64,000 bases of DNA, taken from the NCBI RefSeq assembly GCF_017592475.1, contig NZ_JAGFNP010000002.1:62001-126000 (forward strand), given 5' to 3'. Below, piece after piece: positions 17,395 through 24,958 of this stretch (its first letter is position 1; each line of letters opens with the position of its first letter). The notes below the pieces were generated by a model, which was not told the DNA's origin, searched no databases, and saw nothing but the letters and a program-made list of their open reading frames with translations. Position numbers and translations under genes: made by a program. Source of the stretch: Glycomyces niveus (lineage in GTDB: Bacteria; Actinomycetota; Actinomycetes; Mycobacteriales; Micromonosporaceae).

Positions 17395-18015
17395 TCACAG
17401 ATGCCGCGCGTCGCCGAGCCGCAGCACCAGCCGCCCGCGGTAGAGGTCGTCCTCGTGGAGGACGGTGATGCTGCCTGACGGCGCTTTGAAGAGCGCGTAC
17501 CCGAGCGCTTCGAGCGGCATCTTGATCCAGGCGGCGACCGCGAATGAGAACGCGTGGCCGTGGGTCACGATGATCTGGTGCTCGCACGGGCGGCTCACGA
17601 TGTCGTCGACGGCCGCATAGATCCGTTGCGCGAGTTCGGCCCTCGATTCGGCGCCGGGAATGACGAGGTGAGCCATCCGGTCGCCGTTCACCGGCGGCGG
17701 CGTGAGCAGCTCGTCCCAGCGCGCCTGCGGGTGGCCTTCGGCCTCGCCCCAGGAGCTTTCGCGCAGGCGTGCGTCGAGGACCGGTTCGAGGTCGAACCGC
17801 TTGCCGATCGCGTCGGCGGTCTGGCTGGTGCGCTTGAGGTCCGAGGAGTAGAGCTCCACTGTGGCGTCGTCGGGGATCGCGGTGCGCAGCGCCTCGCTGA
17901 TGCGTCCGGCCGCTTCGACTCCGGCCGGGGTGAGGTCCGAGTCGTGCCAGCCGCCGACGATGCCGTCGACGTGGTGCGTCGCCTGCGGATGGGTGACGAC
18001 GTAGAGGGTGCGCAT
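17395..18015 (-). CDS. Histidine phosphatase family protein
   Basis: 206 residues. The N-terminal strand and catalytic loop read VVTHPQATHH, a variant of the usual RHG motif in which Thr precedes the phospho-accepting His9. Other landmarks are DSDLTPAGVEAAGRI, LYSSDLKRTSQTADAI and the second catalytic pair IVTHGHAFS. Such variant-loop members are common in actinomycetes; loss of the arginine may change substrate or rate. Substrate unknown. It is divergent from the LacI gene at 18113. Confidence 0.88.
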   Translation of the reverse strand: MRTLYVVTHPQATHHVDGIVGGWHDSDLTPAGVEAAGRISEALRTAIPDDATVELYSSDLKRTSQTADAIGKRFDLEPVLDARLRESSWGEAEGHPQARWDELLTPPPVNGDRMAHLVIPGAESRAELAQRIYAAVDDIVSRPCEHQIIVTHGHAFSFAVAAWIKMPLEALGYALFKAPSGSITVLHEDDLYRGRLVLRLGDARHL

Positions 18016-18112
18016 GAGGGACCTGCCTTTTCGATAGGGGACCGGGCGACTCTAGACCGCCGCTGCGGCGCGGGTTCGCATAGGATTGGCGCCGACGCAG
18101 AGGAGGGCGGGC

Positions 18113-19129
18113 ATGTCGACATCGCGGGGCGCGCGCCAGCCGACGATCAAAGAGGTCGCCACGCTCGCGGGGGTCAGCCCGATGACCGTGTCGCGCACGC
18201 TCGCGGGCGGGGTCAACGTGCGGCCTGACCTCCAGCGGCGCGTGATGGCGGCCGTGGCCGAACTCGGGTACTACCGCAACGAGAACGCGCGGAGCCTGCG
18301 GCCCGGCCAGCCCAGCGGCCTCATCGGCGTCGCCATCACCAACCTCGCCAACCCGTACTACGGGAACTTCGCCCTCGGCGTCGAGGAGGTCGCCGCCGAG
18401 CACGGGCGGCGGATCATCCTCGGCAATACCGGTGAGGACCCCGGGCGCGAGCGCCAGCTCGTGAGCGACTTCATCGGCCGCCAAGTGGACGGGCTCATCC
18501 TGGTGCCGACCAGCGGCGACGCCGCGCATCTGCAGCAGGAGCGGCTGGGCGACGTGCCGCTCGTGCTCGCCTCCCGCCGCGTGCCCGGGCTCGACGTGGA
18601 CACTGTGCTCCTCGACGACGTGGGCGGCGCCTACCGGGGCACGGTCTCGCTCCTGGACGCCGGGCACACCCGCATCGGCTTTCTCGGCAACCGCAGCTCC
18701 GTGTTCACCGGCGAGCGCCGGTTCCGCGGCTACGAGCAGGCGATGACCGAGCGCGGGGCGCCGATCGACCCGTCGATCATCGCCCGGGACCAGCAGGACG
18801 TGGACGCGGCGAGCCGCGCGGCGCGGGCGATGCTCGACCACCCCGAGCCGCCGACGGCGATCTTCAGCGCCAACAACCGCAACACGATCGGCGCGCTGCG
18901 CGAGATCGGGCGGCGCATCCGCGACGGCCTCCCCGGGCCGCGCCCGGCCGTCGTGAGCTTCGACGACTTCGAGCTCTCCGAGCTCATGCCGGTGCCCGTC
19001 ACCGTGATCGACCACGACGCGCGCCTGCTCGGCCGCGAGGCCGCGACCCTGCTGTTCGCGCGGCTCGAGGGCACCGCCGAAGCCGGGGCGACAACGGTCG
19101 AACTGCCCGTCACCATCGCCCATCCCTGA
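18113..19129 (+). CDS. LacI family transcriptional repressor of the mannose-type operon
   Basis: 338 residues from the ATG at 18113 with GAGGAGGG upstream. The helix-turn-helix TIKEVATLAGVSPMTVSRTL (about residues 10-30) and hinge (YRNENARSLRPG) precede a periplasmic-binding-like sugar domain. The LacI gene is immediately upstream of the kinase/isomerase/transporter operon in the same direction, and the 94-base gap contains a perfect 16-base palindrome of the LacI type, so it is very likely the repressor of that operon. The effector is probably a free or phosphorylated sugar from the imported substrate. Confidence 0.95.
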   Translation: MSTSRGARQPTIKEVATLAGVSPMTVSRTLAGGVNVRPDLQRRVMAAVAELGYYRNENARSLRPGQPSGLIGVAITNLANPYYGNFALGVEEVAAEHGRRIILGNTGEDPGRERQLVSDFIGRQVDGLILVPTSGDAAHLQQERLGDVPLVLASRRVPGLDVDTVLLDDVGGAYRGTVSLLDAGHTRIGFLGNRSSVFTGERRFRGYEQAMTERGAPIDPSIIARDQQDVDAASRAARAMLDHPEPPTAIFSANNRNTIGALREIGRRIRDGLPGPRPAVVSFDDFELSELMPVPVTVIDHDARLLGREAATLLFARLEGTAEAGATTVELPVTIAHP

Positions 19130-19155
19130 GGTCGCAGCACCGCTGAGCTGCATGC

Positions 19156-19191
19156 TTGCCAAACGGCGGCAATGATTGGTAACGTTACCAA
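19156..19191 (+). promoter_or_regulatory. Promoter with overlapping LacI operator
   Basis: A -35 TTGCCA (19156-19161) and an -10 TAACGT (19180-19185) with an 18-base spacer. The -10 lies inside a perfect palindrome TTGGTAACGTTACCAA (19176-19191), whose central CG step is typical of LacI-family operators. Binding would block the operon starting at 19224. Confidence 0.8.
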
Positions 19192-19223
19192 CCGAAAGTC
19201 GCGAGACGGGAAGGAGGCGGGCG

Positions 19224-20096
19224 ATGGAGCTCTGCATCGACTTCGGCGGCTCCGAGATCAAACTCGGCGTCCTCGACCAGGGCGAACCCCTGCGCACCGC
19301 CACCGTCCCCGTGGGACCCGGCGACCTCGAAGCGGCCGCCGCGGCCGCGAGCGGACTCGCCGCCGGCCTCGCCCCCGCCGCCGTCGGCATCGCCGTCCCC
19401 GGCATCGTCGACCGCGGCGCCGGCCGCATGGTCAAAGCCCACGACAAGCACCCGCGGCTCGACGGCCTCGACCTCGTCGCCTGGGCCCGCGCCTCCTTCG
19501 GACTCCCCGCCGTGATCGAGAACGACGCCCGCGCCGCACTCGTCGGCGAGACCGCGAACGGCTCCGCCGCCGGAGCGCGCGATGCCGTCCTCATGGTCCT
19601 CGGCACCGGCATCGGCACCGCCGCGATCATCGACGGCACCCTCCTCAGAGGCGCCCACGACCACGCGGGCGTCCTCGGCGGCCATCTCACCGTCGATTTC
19701 GCCGGAGCCCAGTGCAATTGCGGCAACATCGGCTGCGCCGAATCGATCGCCGGGGCCTGGGCGCTGCGCCGCGACCTCGCAGTGCGCGGCGACGCCGTCA
19801 CCGACGTCAAGGCGCTCTTCGAAGCGGACGACGACGCCGCGCTCGCCCTGCGCGAGCGTGCCGTCCGCGCCTGGGGCGCCACCGCCGTGTCCCTCTGCCA
19901 CGCCTACGACCCCTCGGTCGTGATCCTCTCCGGCGGCATCATGCGCGCCGGAGCCGCCGTCGCCGAGCCGATCGAAGCCTATGTCCGCCAGCACCTCTGG
20001 ACCAGCTCGCACCGGCCCGCCTTCGTCGTCCCCGAACGCCCCGACCTCTCGGTGCTGCGCGGCCTCGCCGTCCTCGCCGCCGCACCCCGAACCTGA
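19224..20096 (+). CDS. ROK family sugar kinase
   Basis: 290 residues from ATG at 19224 with AAGGAGG upstream. It lacks a helix-turn-helix and is therefore a kinase-type ROK protein rather than a regulator. The ATP-binding DFGGSEIK starts at residue 6, the catalytic Asp lies in IENDARAA, and the zinc cluster CNCGNIGC is complete. The usual ExGH motif is altered: HAGVLGGH replaces HAGEIGH, so the sugar-contacting glutamate is missing or shifted. It is co-transcribed with a phosphomannose isomerase, which suggests phosphorylation of mannose or glucose at O6; the altered motif leaves substrate and activity open. Confidence 0.9.
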   Translation: MELCIDFGGSEIKLGVLDQGEPLRTATVPVGPGDLEAAAAAASGLAAGLAPAAVGIAVPGIVDRGAGRMVKAHDKHPRLDGLDLVAWARASFGLPAVIENDARAALVGETANGSAAGARDAVLMVLGTGIGTAAIIDGTLLRGAHDHAGVLGGHLTVDFAGAQCNCGNIGCAESIAGAWALRRDLAVRGDAVTDVKALFEADDDAALALRERAVRAWGATAVSLCHAYDPSVVILSGGIMRAGAAVAEPIEAYVRQHLWTSSHRPAFVVPERPDLSVLRGLAVLAAAPRT

Positions 20097-20106
20097 AGGA
20101 GCATGA

Positions 20107-21912
20107 GTGTCCACCGCCCCCATCGGACAGTACGAGAAGCAGCCGACCGTCCCGCTGCCCGCCGGCGCCCGCGTCCTCACCGGCGCGGCCGCCTGGACCG
20201 CCGCCGCCGACACGGCCGCCGCCAAAGCCGCCGACCGCGCCCCGCTCCTCGTCGTCGACGCCTACCCGGGGGCCGACCTCCCGCTCCTCACCGAGGCGAT
20301 CGCCGACGCCCTGCCGCGCTGGCGGATCGTCGACGTCGAAGCGGACGCCGCCATCCCGCTCGCGCAGATCAACGCGCGCTTCGCCGACAACCTCACCGAC
20401 GACCGCGTCTTCGGCGTCCTCTCCCATGCCACTGTGGACGCCTTCTACGACCCCGAGCGCCTCGACAAGCTCGCCGTCGAAGTCGACGGCGCCGCCGAGC
20501 CCACCGTGCTCATCGGCTGGGGCGCCGACCTCGTCGCCCGCCGCCTCGCCGCTCCCTACGCGCTCGTCCTCGCCGACATGGCCCGCTGGGAACTCCAGCT
20601 GCGTCAAAGGGCCGGGGCCCCCAACTGGCGGGCCGAGAACCCCGACGAGGACCGGCTGCGCAAGTACAAGCGCGGGTTCTTCGTCGAGTGGCGCGTCGCC
20701 GACCGGCACAAGACCACCCTGTTCGACCGGCTCGACTTCGTCCTGGACGCCAACGCGATCGGGGCGGCCGAACCCGACGGCCGGGCCGCCGGCATGATCA
20801 CCGGCGAGGCCTTCCGGACCGGGCTCGCGAACGCCGCGCACGCGCCGCTGCGGGTCGTCCCGTTCTTCGACCCCGGCGTGTGGGGCGGCCAGTGGATGAA
20901 GCGCAAGCTCGACCTCGACCCGTCGAAGCCCAACTACGCGTGGTGCTTCGACTGCGTGCCCGAGGAGAACTCGCTCCTGCTCGAGGACGCCGGCGGCGCC
21001 ATCGTCGAGATCCCCTCGCTCGACCTCGTGCTCTCCCAACCCGAAGCGCTCCTCGGCGAGCGCACCTACGCCCGGTTCGGCGCCGAGTTCCCGATCCGGT
21101 TCGACTTCCTCGACACCATGGAGGGCGGCCACCTCTCCCTCCAGGTGCACCCGCTCACCGACTACATCCAGCGGACCTTCGGGATGCACTACACGCAGGA
21201 CGAGTCGTACTACCTGCTCGACGCCGGGGACGACGCGGTCGTCTACCTGGGCACCAAGGACGGCGTCGACCAAGAGGCCATGCTCGCCGACCTGCGCACC
21301 GCGGCCGCGGGAGACCGCCCCTTCCCGGCCGAGGACTACGTGAACGCGTTCCCCGCCAAGAAGCACGACCACTTCCTCATCCCCGCGGGGACCATCCACA
21401 GCTCGGGCGCGAACTCGATGGTCCTCGAGATCTCCGCGACCCCGTTCATCTTCACCTTCAAGCTCTGGGACTGGGGCCGCCTCGGCCTCGACGGCGTGCC
21501 CCGGCCCGTCCACATCGACCACGGCGAACGCAACCTCGTCTGGAAGCGCGACACGGCCTGGACCGAGGCCAACCTCGTCAACCGCGTCGAAGTCGTCTCC
21601 CGCGACGGCGATGTGGTGGAAGAGCGCACCGGCCTCCACGAGCTCGAGTTCATCGAGGTGCGCCGCCACTGGTTCTCCGAGCAGGCCGCCCACGACACCC
21701 AGGGCACCGTCAACGTCCTCAACCTCGTCGAAGGCGACGAAGTCGAGATCATCAGCCCCACCGGCGCTTTCGCGCCCTACACCGTGCACTACGCCGAGAC
21801 GTTCATCGTCCCGGCCGCCGTCGGCCCCTACGTCGTCCGCCGCACGGCCCGCTCCCGCAGCGAACGCTTCGGGACCGTCAAAGCCTCCGTCCGCGGCACA
21901 CAAGAGGCCTGA
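20107..21912 (+). CDS. Class I mannose-6-phosphate isomerase with an N-terminal kinase-like domain
   Basis: 601 residues, about twice a bare type I isomerase. The GTG at 20107 follows AAGGAG by five bases. The C-terminal half (about 250-601) is the cupin isomerase: metal ligands are visible in LSLQVHPLTDYIQ (Gln, His), QDESYYLLDAG (Glu) and LIPAGTIHSSG (His). The N-terminal part (about 30-215) resembles a uridine-kinase-like fold, with FFVEWRVADRHKTTLFDRLD like the lid and base region of that family, but it has no P-loop, so it is unlikely to be an active kinase. The role is interconversion of mannose-6-P and fructose-6-P after uptake. It lies between the sugar kinase and importer genes. Confidence 0.88.
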   Translation: MSTAPIGQYEKQPTVPLPAGARVLTGAAAWTAAADTAAAKAADRAPLLVVDAYPGADLPLLTEAIADALPRWRIVDVEADAAIPLAQINARFADNLTDDRVFGVLSHATVDAFYDPERLDKLAVEVDGAAEPTVLIGWGADLVARRLAAPYALVLADMARWELQLRQRAGAPNWRAENPDEDRLRKYKRGFFVEWRVADRHKTTLFDRLDFVLDANAIGAAEPDGRAAGMITGEAFRTGLANAAHAPLRVVPFFDPGVWGGQWMKRKLDLDPSKPNYAWCFDCVPEENSLLLEDAGGAIVEIPSLDLVLSQPEALLGERTYARFGAEFPIRFDFLDTMEGGHLSLQVHPLTDYIQRTFGMHYTQDESYYLLDAGDDAVVYLGTKDGVDQEAMLADLRTAAAGDRPFPAEDYVNAFPAKKHDHFLIPAGTIHSSGANSMVLEISATPFIFTFKLWDWGRLGLDGVPRPVHIDHGERNLVWKRDTAWTEANLVNRVEVVSRDGDVVEERTGLHELEFIEVRRHWFSEQAAHDTQGTVNVLNLVEGDEVEIISPTGAFAPYTVHYAETFIVPAAVGPYVVRRTARSRSERFGTVKASVRGTQEA

Positions 21913-21952
21913 ACCGCCCGCCGACCCCGCCCCTGGAACAAAGGAGTTCGCC

Positions 21953-23218
21953 ATGAGATCCCGGAAGACCCCCATCGCCCTCGCCGCCGCCGCGGCGGCC
22001 GCCTCCCTGCTGCTCGCCTCGTGCGGCGGCGGCGGTGAAGACGACGGCGCCACCACCGGCACGCTCGACTTCTACACCAACAAGGCCGCCTGGGAGCCCG
22101 ACTTCGACGAGCTGAACGCCCAGAGCGAGTCCGATGTCGACATCAGCCTCAACACCACCGGCTACTCCGACGCGGCCCAGTACGACGCGTTCATCAAGCA
22201 GTCCTTCCGCACCGACAAGAGCCCCGGCCTGTTCACCTGGCAGACCGGCCCCTCGCTCGCCGAGCTCGTCGAGGAAGGCCTCGTCGCCGAGACCACCGAC
22301 ATCTGGACCGAGGCCGTCGACCAGGGCTGGATCGGCGAAGACCTCAAGGCCGCCTACACCTTCGACGGCAAGCAATACTGCGTCCCGATGAACATCGCCT
22401 ACTGGGTCATGTACTACAACAAGACCATCTTCGACGAGCAGGGCATCGCCGAGCCCACCACCTGGGCCGAGCTCGACGCCGCCGCCGCGAAGCTCGCGGG
22501 CGCGGGCATCACCCCGTACTACCAGACCAGCACCCTCTTCACCTTCCCGTGGTTCCAGCAGCTCGTCGCCGGCACCGACCCCGAGCTCTACAACGGACTC
22601 GCCACCGGCGAAGTGAAGTACACCGATCCGCGCATCGTCGAGATCATGGAGACCTGGCGCGACCAGCAGGACGCCGGCTGGTTCAGCGACGCCGGCAGCA
22701 CCGTCGACCCCGCGGTCGGCCTCAAGCAGGGCGACTTCGCGATGATCAACTTCGGGTCGTTCTTCAACGGCTCCCTCGACGGCGCCGGCATGGTCTCAGG
22801 CCAGGACTACGACATGTTCGTCATCCCCGCCGTGAACCCCGACCTCGAGAGGACCCCCGTCGCGGTCGAGTCCGGGCCGCTCTGCGTCGCCGAGAACTCC
22901 AGCCAGAAGACCCTCGGCCTCGAGTACGCCAAGTGGTGGATGTCGCCCGACGCGCAGACCGCGTGGAGCGCCGCCCGCGGCGACGTCGCCTTCAACCCGC
23001 AGGCCCACGTCAACGACCCGATGCTCGAAGAGCTCGGCACCACCGTCGCCGGGGACGGCTACGAGGCCTACGACCGCTACTACGAGGCCACGCCCACGCC
23101 GATCCTCACCGTCGCCCTCGAGCAGTTCGGCGCGTTCATCGCCGACCCCGGCGACCCGCTCCCGTTCCTCGAGGCCATCCAGGCCGAGGCCGACGACTAC
23201 TGGGCAGACCAGGGGTAG
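21953..23218 (+). CDS. ABC sugar transporter substrate-binding lipoprotein (family 1)
   Basis: 421 residues from ATG at 21953 with AAAGGAG upstream. The signal ends LLLASCGGG, so it is lipidated on Cys about 24. It is a family 1 carbohydrate-binding protein: KQYCVPMNIAYWVMYYNKTIFDEQGI and the later aromatic-rich TLFTFPWFQQLV are typical ligand cleft regions. It belongs with the permeases at 23225 and 24138. No ATPase gene is present, so energy should come from a shared MsiK-type ATPase elsewhere in the genome, as is common in actinomycetes. Confidence 0.95.
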   Translation: MRSRKTPIALAAAAAAASLLLASCGGGGEDDGATTGTLDFYTNKAAWEPDFDELNAQSESDVDISLNTTGYSDAAQYDAFIKQSFRTDKSPGLFTWQTGPSLAELVEEGLVAETTDIWTEAVDQGWIGEDLKAAYTFDGKQYCVPMNIAYWVMYYNKTIFDEQGIAEPTTWAELDAAAAKLAGAGITPYYQTSTLFTFPWFQQLVAGTDPELYNGLATGEVKYTDPRIVEIMETWRDQQDAGWFSDAGSTVDPAVGLKQGDFAMINFGSFFNGSLDGAGMVSGQDYDMFVIPAVNPDLERTPVAVESGPLCVAENSSQKTLGLEYAKWWMSPDAQTAWSAARGDVAFNPQAHVNDPMLEELGTTVAGDGYEAYDRYYEATPTPILTVALEQFGAFIADPGDPLPFLEAIQAEADDYWADQG

Positions 23219-23224
23219 CGCCGC

Positions 23225-24136
23225 ATGACGTCCGACCAGACCGCCCCGCGGCGCCCTGGGAACCGCCGCCCGAGGGACCCGTTCCAACGGTCCGCGACCG
23301 GGTTCGTCGCACCCGGCGTGATCCTCGTGGCCGTGCTGCTCTACCTGCCGCTGCTGTGGACCGCGTTCCTCAGCCTCACCGAGTACAACGGCCTCGGCGA
23401 CCCCGAATGGGTCGGCTTCGCGAACTACGTCGAGATGCTCGACGACCCCGACTTCCTCGGCTCCGTGCTCAACACCCTGCTGTGGGTCGCGGGCACCCTC
23501 CTCGTACCCGTGGGGATCGGACTCGGCGTCGCCCTGCTCACCTGGAACCTCAAGGGCGGCACCTGGCTGCGCCTGCCGTTCCTCATCCCGTACGCCCTCT
23601 CCGGCATCGGGGTCGGCGTGATCTGGTCGTTCATCCTCTCCGGCGACGGCGCCCTCGACCAGGCGCTCGCCGCCTTCGGCGCCGGCGACACGCCGCGCTG
23701 GCTCGTCGACGCCCCGCTCAACACGGTCGTGATGATCCTCGCGACCGCGTGGCAGGGCGTCGGCGTGAACGCCCTGCTGTTCACGATCGGCCTCCAGTCG
23801 ATCCCCAAGGAGCCCTTGGAGGCCGCCCGCGTCGACGGCGCGAACGGGCTCCGTCTCTTCAGGAGCATCCTGTGGCCCATGCTGCGCCCGCTCACCGCGG
23901 TCGTCGTCGGCCTCTCGATCGTCGCGAGCCTGAAGACCTTCGACATCGTGCAGGGCATGACGAAGGGCGGTCCCGGCCGGGCCTCCGAGACCCTCGCCCT
24001 CACGATGTACAAGGAGACGTTCGTGAACAGCGAGTACGGCCTGGGCTCGGCCATCGCCGTCTTCCTCACCGCGGTCACGCTCGCGGCCTCGGTCCTCTAC
24101 CTGCGCCAGCAGCTCTCCAGCAAGCACGGGGTCTGA
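23225..24136 (+). CDS. ABC sugar transporter permease, MalF/UgpA type
   Basis: 303 residues with six membrane helices, the first at about residues 28-50 (VAPGVILVAVLLYLPLLWTAF). The EAA loop that binds the ATPase reads EPLEAARVDGANGLRLFRSI. It starts six bases after the binding-protein stop codon. It forms the inner-membrane channel with the permease at 24138. Confidence 0.95.
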   Translation: MTSDQTAPRRPGNRRPRDPFQRSATGFVAPGVILVAVLLYLPLLWTAFLSLTEYNGLGDPEWVGFANYVEMLDDPDFLGSVLNTLLWVAGTLLVPVGIGLGVALLTWNLKGGTWLRLPFLIPYALSGIGVGVIWSFILSGDGALDQALAAFGAGDTPRWLVDAPLNTVVMILATAWQGVGVNALLFTIGLQSIPKEPLEAARVDGANGLRLFRSILWPMLRPLTAVVVGLSIVASLKTFDIVQGMTKGGPGRASETLALTMYKETFVNSEYGLGSAIAVFLTAVTLAASVLYLRQQLSSKHGV

Positions 24137-24137
24137 A

Positions 24138-24950
24138 ATGTCTCGCATCATTCGCACGACGGTCCTGGCCGTCCTCGGCGTGCTCTGGCTCCTGCCGGTG
24201 TACCTGCTGCTCGTCAACGCCGCGAAGGCGCCGGAGACGTTCACCTCCAAGGAGTCCTGGCTCCCGACCGACTTCTCGCTGTTCGCGAACATCGCCGAGG
24301 CGGTGCGCCTCTCCGGGCTCGCCGAGAGCGCCGCGAGCACCCTGCTCTACGCGGTCGTCTCGCCCGCGATCGCCGTGGTCGTAGGGGCGGCGGCCGGGTT
24401 CGCGATCGTCGCGCTCCGGCTGCGGCACGGCTTCGCCTGGTTCGTCGCGATCTTCGGCGGGACCGTTTTCCCGCTCCAGATGATCCTGCTGCCGCTGTTC
24501 GACGCCTACTCGCGCGTGGGCCTGTTCGACTCCCGGCTCGGCATGGTCGTCGTCTACACCGCCATCTCGATCCCGTTCTCGGCGTTCGTGATGCGCAACT
24601 TCTTCACTGGGATCGCGCACAGCGTCTTCGAGGCGGCCGTGCTCGACGGCGCGACCGCCTGGCGCATCTTCGCCCGCGTCTACCTGCCGATGGCCTCGAG
24701 CGCGCTCGTCGCGGTCTTCATCCTGCAGGCCACGTTCATCTGGAACGACTTCCTGCTCGGCCTGGTCCTCAGCCAGTCCGACACGGTGCGGCCCATCGTG
24801 ACCAGCCTCGCCGGGATGCAGAGCACCTACGGCGGCGCGCAGATGTCCACCGTCCTCGCCGGCGGCCTGCTCGTCTCACTGCCCACAGTGGTCCTGTTCC
24901 TGTTCACGCAGAAGTTCTTCGCCCGCGGCCTCGCCCTCGGGCAGTACTAG
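24138..24950 (+). CDS. ABC sugar transporter permease, MalG/UgpE type
   Basis: 270 residues, six helices, beginning one base after the MalF-type gene ends. The EAA loop is SVFEAAVLDGATAWRIFARV and the C-terminus is the family's FFARGLALGQY. The next gene, a glycoside hydrolase, starts eight bases after the stop, with its AGGAG site overlapping the stop codon. Confidence 0.95.
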   Translation: MSRIIRTTVLAVLGVLWLLPVYLLLVNAAKAPETFTSKESWLPTDFSLFANIAEAVRLSGLAESAASTLLYAVVSPAIAVVVGAAAGFAIVALRLRHGFAWFVAIFGGTVFPLQMILLPLFDAYSRVGLFDSRLGMVVVYTAISIPFSAFVMRNFFTGIAHSVFEAAVLDGATAWRIFARVYLPMASSALVAVFILQATFIWNDFLLGLVLSQSDTVRPIVTSLAGMQSTYGGAQMSTVLAGGLLVSLPTVVLFLFTQKFFARGLALGQY

Positions 24951-24958
24951 GAGTCTCC

